Source: Pisolithus tinctorius (Eukaryota; Basidiomycota; Agaricomycetes; Boletales; Pisolithaceae). Taken from it: a DNA stretch of 64,000 nt. The notes under the pieces are model-generated. The model saw only the letters and a list, made by a program, of their open reading frames with translations. It had not been told where the DNA came from and did not search any database. Where the stretch lies: positions 372,001 through 436,000 of the forward strand of contig JANFAH010000006.1 in the NCBI GenBank assembly GCA_024663395.1, in the 5' to 3' direction. The translations under genes were made by a program, and so were the position numbers. Shown piece after piece: positions 21,910 to 34,230 of this stretch (the stretch's first letter is position 1; each line of letters starts with the position of its first letter).

Positions 21910-22620
21910 TACGAAGAAAACGACGAGGACGAGGAAGTGACGGGTGTGTAGCGTGGATGAAGAACTGACGGCGCCTGCAAGCAGCGAGCAGCCCGGAGTC
22001 AGGGCCAAACAAAGACGTCGACCAAACAATATATAATCAGTAACCCTAACCCTAGACGGAGACGATGTGCTTTGTCGATTGATTTAGAGGCAGAACCGGA
22101 GGGACGGGTTTTCTTGTGCTAGATGCGGGGGATCCATTGTGGACAAGCATCCCTGGCAATGCTTTATACTCGAAGGCACAAAGGATCCATTCACAGCTCG
22201 ACAGCTCGACGTGCACTGCTTCTTTCTGTTGTAATCCACAGTGACTGTACTCTCCCGGAGGTATGCCAACCGTTAGCCACTGCAAGACTCACGGATCAAT
22301 CGCATAAGGTAGGTATGAGGGGAGCGTATCGCAGTGCAGTGCGCCATTTTGGTTGGCGGCACAGCTTCTCATTGGATCAGATTATGCGTGATTAAGACGC
22401 CGGCAGGGCAGGGATGGCTAATTCTACAGTACCCGTAGCATAATCACGGACTTTCTCGGGTGTGCAATTGGTGATTGTAGACATCCATCCATCCCCCTGA
22501 GTCAGGATATCACTGATCAGCAAAGTCAGGGGCTATTTTTCCCAGATTGGTGTTTGTCTTATTCAAGCACACAGAACTTTTCGCCAGCTCTCTCACTCTT
22601 GGGATAGAGTTGTATTGACT
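21910..22620. other. Divergent promoter region between UBC6 and NLE1
   Basis: This 711-bp region has genes transcribed away from it on both sides. It contains the telobox-like motif at 22042-22054 nearer UBC6. I see no additional gene. Confidence 0.6.
22042..22054 (-). promoter_or_regulatory. Telobox-like motif upstream of UBC6
   Basis: The plus strand reads AACCCTAACCCTA, so on the UBC6 sense strand it is TAGGGTTAGGGTT. It lies 132 bp upstream of the UBC6 start codon and matches the motif at 16795-16811 in sequence and orientation. Confidence 0.55.
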
Positions 22621-24661
22621 ATGGCTGCCGTTCTCCCTCCGGTAAAGCGACAAAAAGTCTACCATGGTGTCCCCGAACCACCACAAGAACCCCCAAAGCC
22701 ATCGCCCAACGTCATTGTCCAGTTTGTAAACGAGGATGACGGAGCTCCAATTGCGCCTGCAGTCAACCTACCAGCTAATGTAGCACGGGAGAGTTTGGAA
22801 GCATTAGTGAACCAACTTCGCACCAAGGTAAGCGTGTTATCTTGTAGAAACGTTCCGCAGCTACCTGTCACACATCCATCACACAGGATGACGACGAACA
22901 TGTGCCGTACGCATTTCATGTGGCATTGCCTGCAGATGCTTCCAAAGGCGACGCACCCACGCGTATCGTCATCTCGAAATCTATAGAGACCGACGTGCTT
23001 GGTCACCCTTCGCTTGCATTTTCCGAGGAAGACATTCTTGTCGTAAGATGTGCCCCTCAATCTGTGTTTAAAGTGAGGCCTGCAACTCGGTGCTCCAGCA
23101 CATTATCCGGTATGTCACAGGAGACCACAGTAATCACAGCTGAGATACATTCGATCATGACCGGGTTTATGCTGTCACACAGGACATTCATCGCCAATTC
23201 TGTGCGCTTCCTTTTCTCCCACCGGTGCTCTCCTCGCGACCGGATCTGGCGATACCCATGTCCGACTATGGGATCTCAATACCGAGATGCCTTCTCACAC
23301 ACTTGTTGGTCACACTGGATGGGTACTTTGCGTCGAGTGGGACCCGCTTGAGCGGAAACTCGCTAGCGGCGGCCATGACGGGCAGGTCAGGCTATGGGAC
23401 CCCAGAACAGGAAAACCAATAGGTGAGGCCATGAAGGGTCATACAAAGTGGGTGACGTCGCTGGCATGGGAGCCTTTGCATTTGTGAGGGAAACAGTCTA
23501 TCATTACGGATTTTTTGACTGTGACCATTCGCCTGTACAGGAATCCTTCTGCACCTCGGCTCGCATCCTCCTCCAAGGATGGAACAGTACGAGTGTGGTC
23601 TAGCCTGACACGTAAATTGGAGTATGCGCTTGGAGGCCACACGGCCAGTGTTAATGTTGTAAAATGGGGTGGTGGAGGGAAGGGAGGGAAGGGCGTGCTA
23701 TACACAGCAAGTAGCGATCGGACGGTGAGAGTGTGGGACCCACACGGAGTAAGCCCTAGGATACCTACACTTAAGTCACTGCTCACTTTATTCAGGGTAA
23801 GCAACTCATGGTCCTTAAGGACCATGCACATTGGGTTACTACACTCGCTCTGAACACCGACTTCGTGCTTCGAACTGGGCCCTTCGATCACACTGGCAAA
23901 AAGCCCGCATCCAACGAAGATGGTACATGTTGATCGTTTCAGTCTGACAGCTGGCTTATAACCTCCACAGCTCGGGACCTGGCGCTCAAAAGATACGAAC
24001 GGCTTGTTAATCACACACCTGAGCTCTTGATATCAGGGTCTGATGATCACACCCTTTTCTTGTGGTCCCTCTTCTCGTCAGGTTCCACCTCTGCAGGTGG
24101 AGGCGGAAAACCAAAGCCTGTGACTCGGCTGACTGGACACCAACGCCAGGTATCCCATGTCGCGTTCTCGCCCGATGGGCGGTGGGCGGCAAGCGCTGGA
24201 TGGGACAGTGCTATACGGTTGTGGGATTGTTCAGGTAGCGAAGGTACGGTTTGGAGGCTGTCACTTGCTGACATATCACGATGTTTACTAATTATCCCCA
24301 GGCTCTGGGAATTTAGGCAAATTTGTTGCCACTCTCAGGGGCCATGTTGGTCCAGTGTATCGGCTTACATGGAGTGCCGATTCCCGCATGGTAGTAAGTG
24401 CTAGCAAGGACGCTACTGTCAAAGTAAGCCCCCTATGCACTGGTCGACAGTATCTGCTGATCTGGTTACAAGATATGGGACCTTAAAACATACAAGTTGA
24501 AGGTCGATCTGCCTGGGCACCTCGATGAGGTGTATTGCGTCGACTTCGTTGCTGACAAAATTGTGAGCGGCGGCCGCGACAGGACTTTAAAAATGTGCGC
24601 ATATCATTTCCGATTTGTGTTCCCCCCACTGGATTCAATGTGTGTTAGATGGAAGAATTAG
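22621..24661 (+). CDS. RSA4: Notchless/Rsa4 WD40 ribosome-assembly factor
   Basis: ATG 22621 begins MAAVLPPVKRQKVYHG. The N-terminal ubiquitin-like (NLE) domain includes NVIVQFVNEDDGAPIAP, HVPYAFHVALP and EEDILVVRCAPQSVF. It is followed by WD40 blades such as HTLVGHTGWVLCVEWDP, GHDGQVRLWDPRTGKP, SSSKDGTVRVWSSLT, SSDRTVRVWDPHG, SGSDDHTLFLWSLF, GHQRQVSHVAFSPDGRW, GHVGPVYRLTWSADSR and GHLDEVYCVDFVADK. It ends at ..LKIWKN after a last intron, stop 24659-24661. Rsa4/Notchless docks the AAA ATPase Rea1 (Midasin) on pre-60S particles through its N-terminal domain. Many short introns interrupt it, and the frame appears intact throughout. Confidence 0.93.
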
Positions 24662-26307
24662 GTGAAGATGTTGGAGGTTGGGTCGTTTTCGATATTTGTT
24701 GACAGATCATTGGCTATGTCCACCAGACGTTTTGATGGAGTTGGTACTACGAAGGGAAATATGACGTACTGGTATTTGCTGGTGGTATTGGCCTGATACA
24801 CTCTGGCCCCAATACGGGTTATATTGCTGATCCATTTCAACACACTTGCAGTGTGGCGGTTGTACAGTGACAGATACATGATTGCTGTTACTGATGGCAC
24901 TAGTCACCGGTTATTACCGTTGACCATACCATTAACATCTACCAACAAACCTCGTGGGCATTTCGTATGAACACGTTCTTGGTAGGTATCTGCGCCCTCC
25001 GGTTCCACCAATATTGGAAGGGGGAAAGATCATCTCGAGAATGCCGTATTCCCTGCACAACTAATTTTCTGCGGTGGGACAGGCTTTTCATAATCGGTGG
25101 GTCCATTACTTCTGACCATACCGTTTATTGTCCATTACAGTAATATGCTATAAACATCATTGCTCGCGGCGGGCCCCGCATTCGTTTCTCCAGGCGCTTG
25201 CGTCAGGTGAAATTAATGGCTGACCAACAAACTGCGGTCGGCTGGGCTGAAGACATCGCCGTACAGCATGCAGCGGAACGCGTTACACATGTTCGTGTGT
25301 CCACTTGGTTTAAATGTTGATTAGCGTCTGGAGTAAGGGGGTTTACGGGGAGGTCGGAGGAAACTTCTTTTTTTTTGAATACCCGCAGAGCCTATGGATA
25401 ATACATGGGACACTGATGCGTGCGAACCGTTGCTGTCTTGCCCAGGTCCCGACGATGGATGTTACCACATCGCACACCCAACTTTCCGTTTGCACAGCCT
25501 GACGTCCCACCCCTTGCACGGTTTAATTGCACCCCTGCAACTAAGCGCCACTGTGCAGCGCATTTCATGTTCCCCTGTATTTGAATGCCGTTGGCCATCC
25601 TCCGACGCTAAGGGGTGAGCTGTAACATAATTTACTCAGGAAGCCGGCATTCAATGATTATTGCTTGATTTCATTTACGGCTTCGGGGATCGCGACCCGT
25701 TCCTGCGTCGACGCTCTTCTTCTGGAAGGTTCACCTCTCCCTACCTCTCAGGGAACCCCCCACCTGTGTAGGTATGCTTGTCATCGGTGGCATTTATCCA
25801 ACTCTCCCGTAGTATTTTTCGGTCGGTTTCTGTATTCACCCTCTATCCTTCCGACTTGACCCCGGGGCTAGCACTTCCCAAGTCAGCCGGTCATTCGGCC
25901 ACGTTGGTGCGGGGGGATGACCCGGCGGCTGGACGTCGTACACTACTGGACGACAGGTGAAATGATCGCTGGTAAATCTGTCCTCACTGATCCGGTTATA
26001 TAAGAGAACCACAAGCGTCCGGAGATTTTCAGAGTGCAATCATAATAGAACGCATAGGCCGAGGCCCTCGTGTTTGCTCCATTCCGAAGTGTACTGCGGT
26101 TCAGCCTTCTTGGGAAGGTCAGAGATCGGACCCAGGGTCTTTGAACGTAGTGGCCCATTGGGCAGAGAAACGTTAGTATTTAACACCAGCTTCACTGTTG
26201 TATACTAGACTGGTACTTTACTTCAGTCGGTCCTGTAGTGTTGCGTCACCAAGACTCTGTGGATTACATTATCACACTATACTTCGAATTATTACAAGTG
26301 GAATACA
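24662..26307. other. Convergent intergenic region without recognised genes
   Basis: These 1.6 kb lie between the 3' ends of NLE1 and the thiolase gene. Open frames are short (under 85 codons), overlap on both strands and show no recognisable motif. I see no tRNA or tandem repeat. Confidence 0.5.
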
Positions 26308-27735
26308 TCAATGCTCGCTGACGAAAACAGCCGCCATGCCCATCCCGGAGCCAATGCACATACTAGTAACAAACACCCTCTCATTCCTCTGTCTGGAGAT
26401 GCTGAGACCCGTAGCGATTTGACGTGCCCCGGCTGCAAGATCAATAAGGTGGGTTTCAACATCCATAGCAAGAGGAAAATGTACGTACTGCATCCAAGTG
26501 GGTGTCCGAAAGCTATAGCTCCACCGTTGATGTTCACCTTGTCGAACGGGATGCCAATCTTCTCGACGGAGTAAATGGCTTGTGACGCAAAAGCCTCGTT
26601 GATCTCGTAGAAGTCGACGTCTTCCTTGGACAGACCGGTTTTCTCAAGAACCTTAGGAATTGCATACGCAGGGCCCACACCCATGATCCGAGGCGGAACA
26701 CCAGTCGCAACAGCCGCGACGTACTTGCCAAGGATTGGAAGTCCAAGACGTCTGGCAACAGATCTACGTGCTAATACGACTGCTGCTGCGCCATCCGACA
26801 CCTGCGAAGCATTACCTAAATAGGACATGAACGGAAGGCAGGTAGGAGTCGTATCTTTGACCTACCAGCATGTGTTGAACCATCCTTCTTGAACGAAGGT
26901 TTCAATTTAGCAAGGCTCGCGGGAGTGACGCCGTCACGTATCCCGTCATCTGCGTCCACTACAATCTCTACTTCCTTCTCAGTCTTTGGGTCGGTGATTT
27001 TAACCTTGAGAGGGACGATCTCATCCTTGAATTTTCCGGCTTTCTGAGCTGCTGCAGCCTTCTGGAAAGACTGAGCAGCGAACTCATCTTGCCTCTCCCG
27101 CGAGATGCCGAATTCTGTGGCGACATTCTCCGAGGTTATACCCATGGGAATGAGACAATCCTCGGCTTCCTTGTTGGTGAGAACAGCCTCTGACCAACCA
27201 TCAGGTAGGGATCCACTACCCCATCCGAATGTCATGGACTCAACGCCAGCACCTGGAAAAGAATGAGCCATTGCGATAGACGAATGTGTACACGTCATTT
27301 ACCAATTCCGATAGAAATTTGGCCGGCAATGATTTCGTTGGCAACCTGGTTTACAGCGGCGAGGCCGGAAGAGCATTGCCTGTTCACAGTGTTGAGTGGC
27401 GTAGTGTGGGGAATACCGGAATGCAACGCGGCCATGCGGGCGGCACTAGCACCTCCACCGGGGGGAAGGACGTTACCGACGGCAATTTCCTCGATGAGAG
27501 CTGGATTCAGGCGAGCCCTGGTGTAGGCTGCTCTCAGCACACCAGACAAGATCTCCTCAGGACGCGTGTCCTTGAAGCCACCCCTCCTGCTCTGCGATGG
27601 AGTTAACTAGTGCATGCACATGGCTTCGAGTGTAGGACCCACCTTGGTGAGAGCGGAACGGACAGCAGCGACGATAACCACATCGTTGTCGTCCTTGACG
27701 AGAATTCTTGCCTTTGCACTTGACGAGGGCGACAT
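26308..27735 (-). CDS. 3-ketoacyl-CoA thiolase (fatty-acid beta-oxidation type)
   Basis: This thiolase cleaves 3-ketoacyl-CoA to acetyl-CoA and a shortened acyl-CoA. From 27735 the product starts MSPSSSAKARILVKDDND, then VVIVAVRSALTK, an intron, and RGGFKDTRPEEILSGVL. The active-site block is NTVNRQCSSGLAAVNQ (nucleophilic Cys). GAGVESMTFGWGS, GISRERQDEFAAQS and VSDGAAAVVLARRS follow, then NEAFASQAIYS (His/Glu loop) and GHPLGCTGARQIATG across the last intron. It ends ...AAVFVSEH. I see neither a clear N-terminal PTS2 nor a C-terminal SKL, although the closest relatives are peroxisomal. All splice phases fit. Confidence 0.9.
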
Positions 27736-28409
27736 CGTTGGTGAGCTGGTAACTGATGCTGGGACATCCCACGGGCGGCTTTTCATAGCCGGTTATGTGA
27801 CGTATCATGTGTTTGTTCACCGGGAATTTGATTAGTCATAAATTCCTCGTGGCACACGCGGGGTGGCCGCAAGATTTGGCTTTCCAAGCTCCACTGGCAC
27901 CGGTGGATAAGCACATGAAAAGTCGCACAGAACAGCCGTTGCAAAGTCCCGGACCGTCAATCTGCTGCAAGTTCCTCTTTGGCACTACCATTGCTACCTC
28001 ACAGCCTGGTCCGCTTAAGTAAAAGCAATGATCCTGAAGGATCCTCACGAGACACCGGCATCTTAAGTGTGCATAGGCCATGTGAGATTCGCAGTTGTTA
28101 CAACTGCGGAGCGAGCTCTGCAACAGAGAATGGTTCGTCAATCAAGTGTTCCGATTTATTTTGCACAGATGTGTATTTAGCATCACTTCGGGCATCGCGG
28201 GTGACAGTCATGGCAACCACGCCGGTCGCCAAGACCAACGGTCAAATGAGATGATCCACAGTCTAGTGGGAATACAGTACACACCAAAACGACAGACTGT
28301 GGCAGTCGGTGTCACTTTATAATTACAACGCCATCGTCTGCTGCCAATGAGAAGTGAACCCCCACTGAATGGATGCTGTGCAGTCACGAGCAGCTGAGAG
28401 AATTGCACC
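27736..28409. other. Intergenic between two minus-strand genes
   Basis: This 674 bp between the thiolase start and the methyltransferase stop shows only short overlapping frames and no recognisable gene or repeat. Confidence 0.5.
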
Positions 28410-29563
28410 CTACATAGTGGGCGCGGGTGAGTTTCTATGACCAGCCCAAACGGCGTAGTTTTCATCTAGGAAGCCCTCTACTCGCGTGATCTCCCAATTC
28501 CCCAAGGTCAACCACAAGTTGAGAAATTCCCGAATGACGTCTTCTTGCCGCAGTTCAACCACAACGATTACCCAAGTTCGCCCAGGAGTTGCGAGGGCCT
28601 CAATCGTGTCAACGAAGGGGCGGAGAAGGGAGGGATGGTAGATACAGTCTACCGCTAAGATCAAATCCCAGGTATTGTCCTTGTTTAGTGTCGAACTTGG
28701 ACCCGGAAGTGGGCAGTAGCGTGTGCGGGTAGGACCTAAAGGCAGAGATGCGAGGGTCAACCAATCCAACTCTTCCACGATGAGATCTGTGCATTGCGAT
28801 CCAACAGCCCCGTAGTTTGGACGGGGATTTAATGTTACGTTCTTCCGGATGAGCGGGAGTAACGCAGCAATGTCGGTTGCCGTGTAGGCTCGGAACAGGG
28901 GAGAAAGGGCAATCCCAAGCAACCCTGTCCCCGCACTGCTGCTAATGAGACATCGCTGCAATGGGTAAGTATTCTAGAACACACCCGAGTTCAAGGCAGT
29001 TACATTCGGATAGCCTGCGGTAATCGAATATTGTACTTCCGGATGGGAAGAAATACTGATGAAGAACTGTTCTGCAAAATTCAACACTTCCCCGGGTTTA
29101 AGTAATCTCGTACACGAGTGTACGACAAGTCAAAAGACAACAAACCTGGCCCTCCAGACGACGCTGCCAGTGTCGCCTCTTCTGCTACGCAGGGCAGTCT
29201 TGTCCTGAGCGATCTCAATGTCGATGTCAATTGATTTATTCTCCTTCGAGCGCTTTTGTTTTGACTTTGGTGATTGTGAGATATTGCACAACTGTTGGTC
29301 CTTGGACATTTTGGTGGCGTCTTCAGACAATCCAAGATGAATGGTAAGTATGTCTTTTCGAGAATCAACGTGACCAAGTCCGCGAAAACCATCAGGGCCA
29401 GTCAGCTTCGTGCATGCCCGATTGAGACTCGTGTACAGGAGGAAAACCTGAGAAGAGTGACAGTCGAGCACCTGCAGTTAGGGAAATGCGGGCTCCCCAC
29501 CTCCTCGTCCGCGTCAACGATCGGAGTAGCCCCAGGTGGAAGCGTAATGAAAGAGGAGCTCAT
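28410..29563 (-). CDS. Family-16 (METTL21/FAM86-like) protein methyltransferase
   Basis: The probable start at 29563 reads MSSSFITLPPGATPIVDADE. The central exon contains DILTIHLGLSEDATK, a Lys-rich linker and EIAQDKTALRSRRGDTGSVV. After an intron comes YRRLSECNCLELG, and across another intron the SAM-binding motif completes as LELGAGTGLLGIA. Later motifs are DWLTLASLPLG, TWDLILAVDCIYHPSLL (motif IV with a D in place of the usual DxxY Asp-Ile) and an end at ...SPAPTM. This layout matches the Rossmann-fold protein-lysine methyltransferases (METTL21, FAM86, yeast Efm group). The substrate cannot be predicted. One short exon joint near 29420-29470 is unclear, with a one-base conflict between frames. 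Confidence 0.7.
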
Positions 29564-30061
29564 TGAGTATTAGTGGGTCAACTGAAGTCGGTAGCAGCCA
29601 CTTCCGTACTAAGACTAGTACGTAATCTCGGTCCCATTGTCTGAGTCCTCGACTCGGTTGGCTGCAGAATCTCTGGTTTTTAGCATGCAGCAAAAACCGA
29701 GTGTAAGAACACAATAGTATGGAAAATACCATGCAACTGTACACATTGCACAAAGACCCTATGATAGTCTTTTTTCTGACAAGCCGAGAAAAGTGTACGG
29801 TTCCAAAAATAACCCGCACGTGACGACGCGACTTGTGCAGTTTCTCGTCTCGTGGCACTAACGTCACTGCGTGTTCGGAACGAGAATGGACCACTTACTA
29901 GGACGTACTTTGGGGTTTCCGCTTGTCAAGTACCCGGGTTCCTACTCAATGGGAGCCGATGATGGGTCCAGGACTTTGCGGAGACGAAATTTACTTGTTG
30001 ACAACAGCAGCCCCGAACAACTGTTCGACACCAGTCCTTCCCCTCGGCGTGATCGTGAACG
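29564..30061. other. Divergent promoter region; start of the duplicated transporter unit
   Basis: The right part (from about 29870) matches the sequence immediately 5' of the other two transporter copies (about 34330 and 39230), so the duplication unit begins here. I see no separate gene. Confidence 0.55.
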
Positions 30062-31870
30062 ATGAAATCCCAGGAAACAGATGATGAAAAGGCTCCCTTC
30101 ATATTGACACCAGATGACGTTCAAGATAAGAGCCCGAAAGCAACAAGAACTCCTCTGCCATGGCGGCAATTTTCCATCCTTTTATTACTGCAATTGTCAG
30201 AGCCTCTGACATCACAAGTGATTGCACCATTCTTACCCCAGGTGAGTGAACTACCGTTAGCGCAGCATCAACCGACGTCTCAGGATCTACCTCAAGCTCA
30301 TCAGAGACGTCGGTATCACACAAGGGGATGACTCCAGCATAGGACACTATGTCGGCTTGGTGGTCAGTCTTATGTTTTAGAAGCGGCAAACCATGACTTC
30401 GAGCGTTCGTTCTTAAAGCATTCTCTATTCTTTATGACCGAAGCATGCACGGTATTCCATTGGAGTCGCGCGTCAGACCAGATCGGACGCAAACCAGTCC
30501 TTATGACCGGACTTCTCGGACTCTCGATGTCGATGTATTGCTTCGGACTATCTAAAACATTTTGGGCCCTCGTTCTTAGGTGCGCTGTTCGACTATGCTC
30601 ACTCCAGGAACAAGGACACTGATAAAACTACTCTTGGTGAAGTCGTTGTCTGAACGGCGCCCTGAATGGGAACATAGGGATCATGAAGAGTATGATAGCA
30701 GAAATTACCGATCCAACGAATATGGCTCTGGCGTATAGTATCATGCCTCTTGCGTGGTTTTTTGGAACTACAATCGGGTTCGTTCTCTAGCAGTTCACCC
30801 ACAGTTATCCAGTCCGTTCTGATCTCATCCAGGCCACTTATCGGTGGATTATTAGAACATCCGGCGGAGAAATACCCCGCGGTTTTTGGAGGCTCCACAT
30901 TCTTCAAGACATACCCATATTTCCTTCCGTGCTCAGTTTCCGCAACTTTTGCTGTGATATGCTGGTTTATCACTTATTTCTTGCTGGAGGAGGTTAGTTC
31001 CGCCATCGTTTTCTCGTTGGGGTTGGGCTAATCATCACACGCATAGACCACCACACCGCAAATGTCTGCAAAAGATTACATCCTTGGTCGCAAGTCCAAG
31101 CCTCAGGGACCGAACGGAAGATCACCAGCAGCAACGGAGAACGGCGTTCATTGTGATAATCACGAGGGCCAACTACCTCTTCGGAAACTCTTGGTTCCCA
31201 ACGTGTTGGTTGCCGCGGGCTGTTATGCATTCATCGCGCTCACCGACATTGCGGTCCGCACGGTGTTACCCGTTTACTTTGCAGTTCCTGTAGAAATGGG
31301 TGGACTGGGACTTCGCCCTTCGGCCATCGGTACCATCCTTTCACTATTGGGAGTTGCCAGCGGTGTCTGCCAAACGCTCTTCTTTGCACGCTTACATGAT
31401 CGATTGGGTCCAAAATACCTGTACCTCATGGGATCATTCTTATATATCCCTGCAATCGTCCTCTTCCCTGTGATGACTTGGGTAGCGCGAAAGAGAGGAC
31501 TAGACGGTCTTGTTTGGACCCTTGTTGGATCCCAGATAATGTTATTCATGTTTTCTGGTTTATCGTTCAGTGAGGATTGACTTTTTTCGCACCGTTTCTA
31601 GTGACTCACGGATTGCGATCAGGCGTCACCTTCATATACATTAATGCGGCTGCCCCAAACCGCGCTTCTATTGGTGCAACTAACGGCCTTGCACAGATGA
31701 TGGTGTCCGTGACGCGTGCGTTAGGCCCTGCAAGCGCTAACTCAGCGTTTTCGTTGAGTATCCAAAGGCATGTAATGGGGGGTTACTTCGTGTACTGGAT
31801 GATGATAGTGATGGCGAGTATTACGCTGGGAATTGGGTTCTTCTTACCGAAGAAACCGTGGAAGGTTTGA
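30062..31870 (+). CDS. Major facilitator superfamily transporter, copy 1
   Basis: Twelve membrane helices are expected. Seen in order: PLPWRQFSILLLLQLSEPLT, LIRDVGITQGDDSSIGHYVG, the family motif A region WSRASDQIGRKPVLMTGLLG, CLNGALNGNIGIMKSMIAE, WFFGTTIG|PLIGGLLEHPAEKYP, FLPCSVSATFAVICWFITYF, a charged central loop from TPQMSAKDYILG, then GGLGLRPSAIGTILSLLG, RLHDRLGPKYLYLMGSF and AAAPNRASIGATNGLAQMM. It resembles the fungal ZIFL-like DHA1 drug/organic-anion antiporters; the substrate is unknown. About six introns; all phases fit, including a 57-nt one before VTFIYINAA. The frame is intact. Confidence 0.87.
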
Positions 31871-32050
31871 AGGTGTCTACGTGGGCCTTCGCCCCCAAGA
31901 CGTAGAAAAACGTGCCTCTAACCGCCGTTGATAGTGCATGTCTACAGCAGGAAAGTCTGTAGTAAGATGTATCATTGCAAGTCTGGGTTGAGTGAAGCGG
32001 ATCGCAGGAGGTATATTATCCTATTGGGCTATCTTGCTTCCTACTTTTTT

Positions 32051-32353
32051 TCAGTCACCGAAGTAAAGGTACTCCGTCTGCTCCAGCAACTCGGTACGAG
32101 TCCATGTTGAGGCTACAGCAACACAGTATAGACGGAACAAGCCGCCAATATAGAAATAACAGAACGCCCAATACATCATATTCCCAGGGGGGAGAAGATG
32201 GAAAGCGGGAGCGAGGGCGGACGCGCCCCAACGGGCAGACATATCAAATACACGATTCAAAGTTAAGGTAGGGGCCGCCTCGTCGCCCCACAGAGCCATC
32301 CTATCCTCGAGTCGTTGATCTAAGTACCTCGCACCCAATTGCGCCCAATCCAC
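32051..32353 (-). pseudogene. Gene fragment of unknown family inside unit 1
   Basis: A 100-codon minus-strand frame (DWAQLGARYLDQRLEDRM, RVFDMSARWGASALAPA, GNMMYWAFCYFYIGGLFRLY) reads like real protein and seems to be preceded by a splice acceptor (AAACAGATAG). It has no counterpart in units 2 or 3 and no visible upstream exons, because the sequence beyond about 32405 belongs to the duplicated plus-strand gene. I take it as the 3' end of a gene carried in by an insertion. Family unknown. Confidence 0.35.
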
Positions 32354-32409
32354 CTATCTGTTTGTCAGCATAGTCGCGCCAGCTCCGTTTCTGATAATCC
32401 GACTGTAGG

Positions 32410-32830
32410 ATGCTGATACAGGGCTCGATGAGCGACACCGCAAACAATGTCGAGAAAGTTCCGAGTCTTCCTGCGACCGATGGACTAACCCAGGAGTTGA
32501 AAGAGGTCTTTCCCAAACTCTTAGAACCTAGCCAGAGTATCAGGTTCCTTCCAGAGTACACGGTAACTCTTGGCGATCCCTTCTTTGCAGGCCCGGGCTT
32601 TGATGATTTCGGGAAGGCATGCGTGTCCACGGGACTGGTGTCAGCCTTCGTGTCGCGACTCCAACTTTGTGCTGCACAACTTCAATGCGCAGCAAAATGC
32701 TCTGGCATCTTTGTGTCCTATTCGTGTGAGTGCTGACTTGACAGAACGGATTGATATAGAAGACCAGATTTTGACTGGTTGATAACAGCCTGCGTGATAC
32801 CTGTAAGTCCTTCCATATTTCTTCCTTGAA
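32410..32830 (+). pseudogene. Truncated copy of the 5' exons of the gene at 41521
   Basis: From ATG 32410 the frame reads MLIQGSMSDTANNVEKV, LTQELKEVFPKLLEPSQSIR and GFDDFGKACVSTGLV. It is clearly homologous to the start of the intact gene at 41521 (MPIQGSISVTADNVEEV; GLDAFGKACVSAGLV). The frame then breaks (around 32670-32780, where ERIDIEDQILTG ends in a stop) and the rest of the gene is absent. Confidence 0.65.
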
Positions 32831-34230
32831 ATTATGAAGTAAAGGTTGTAGGATGCTTGATCTCGTGATTCCGGCGTCCTTGTGTATGTCTATCACTATG
32901 TGCGGTGCCGGGGCGCTCTTCGTGCATGGCCGGGAGGGACTTCAAGCCTCACCTTCCGGTGGGCTGTTCGACCCCGCGAGGGTTAACAGCGGGACAGGCA
33001 CCACAACCAGGAGATGAGAAAAACATCAGACGCTGAAGTCACAGTCAAGCGCAATTGCCTCACCCTTCCGCTTTCCGTGCGGCGCCCGTCCGTTGTGTGT
33101 CCGGCGCGACGTACCTGTGTGGGTCTCTGTCGGATTCCTCCCCCTATGTGGTTTTCGGTCCTCAAATCGGACAGCCTCGGCTTGTACGCCTTCATAGATC
33201 ATTCCATCATAACCTCTCTTTTGATGTACGGGCTTCTTCGGTATTGCGCAAGGTCGTTGGGCATCTATCAAACCAAACTCCACTTCCAAGACTCTCCACT
33301 GCGTGTACACAACTGCTGTTCACTGTTCCGGTAACACCTCCTTTGCCTGCTAAGCACAGAACTTATAGTCCGTTCAATGATAATTCCTGCTTGACAATAC
33401 CGAAGGCTTCATTGTTGCAAAGGTGGATCTGCCGTCTGCCGTATGTCAGAAGACCTTCCAGGAGAATTCCCCCTACTTTGTCTTTCCCAGCGATTCCTCT
33501 TCTGATTTGTACGAGAAATCTCTTCCCGGCTGCCCTGCTCGAGTCCTTTTGTGGCTAGTCTAGGACTCGTTCCGTCTCGCCACGAGATGCACTCGGACAG
33601 ATTCTTCAAGGCTTTTGGCGTGGTCTGCTCGGATTATGTTGGAGACACCCGCAAGATTTCTGTCGTTCAGTAAGTGTGGTCGTCTCTGGTTGTGTGGATG
33701 TTGCGTCTTGATACCCGCCTCTCGGATGTAGGTATGTATATAGTCGATGGCAATGGGGCGCGAACACTATCTCCGGTTGTTATGTAATACTGCCGTTTAG
33801 TTCGTTGGCGTCTTCCCTGGGACTGCTGACATGGGGGGCTTTCCGCGTCCCATGAGAGTATCATCCTTAATGTTGGGTTTCGGGAGTCACCTGTGGGTGC
33901 CCGCTTGTTATTGTGCGATGGTTTTATGTAGAGCATTCCCTATGCAGACTGGGCTGCCCAGCTCCCAAAATGTTGGATAGTTGCTGTACGTGAGGCCCTT
34001 TCCAGTCAGGCTGCCCTTCAACATCTTCGCGAGGTATGCAACTGCTTCGCTCATTCTTCGGGATCATTGCGGATGCTGCCGAGGTGGCCACATGTTCACT
34101 CAGGGCATTTGGAGACAGCTGCATGTCTCTCGTGGTCTTGCTGGGATGAACCAGAAAATTCTCACCGTCAGCCAACTTTGGGAGTGGATCAAGCATTTCG
34201 GCCCGGAAGCCGGTGGCAGCCACTTCTGCG
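32831..34230. other. Decayed inter-transporter sequence of unit 1
   Basis: This holds recognisable but broken matches to 36840-39080 in unit 2, for example around 33290-33400, 33790-33890 and 33920-34210. Frames are short and interrupted. No intact gene is visible. Confidence 0.5.

Noticed and set aside
16795..22054. Interstitial telomere or subtelomeric end
   Set aside because: Each site has only two repeat copies and sits in a promoter between housekeeping genes, so a regulatory telobox fits better than a telomere remnant.
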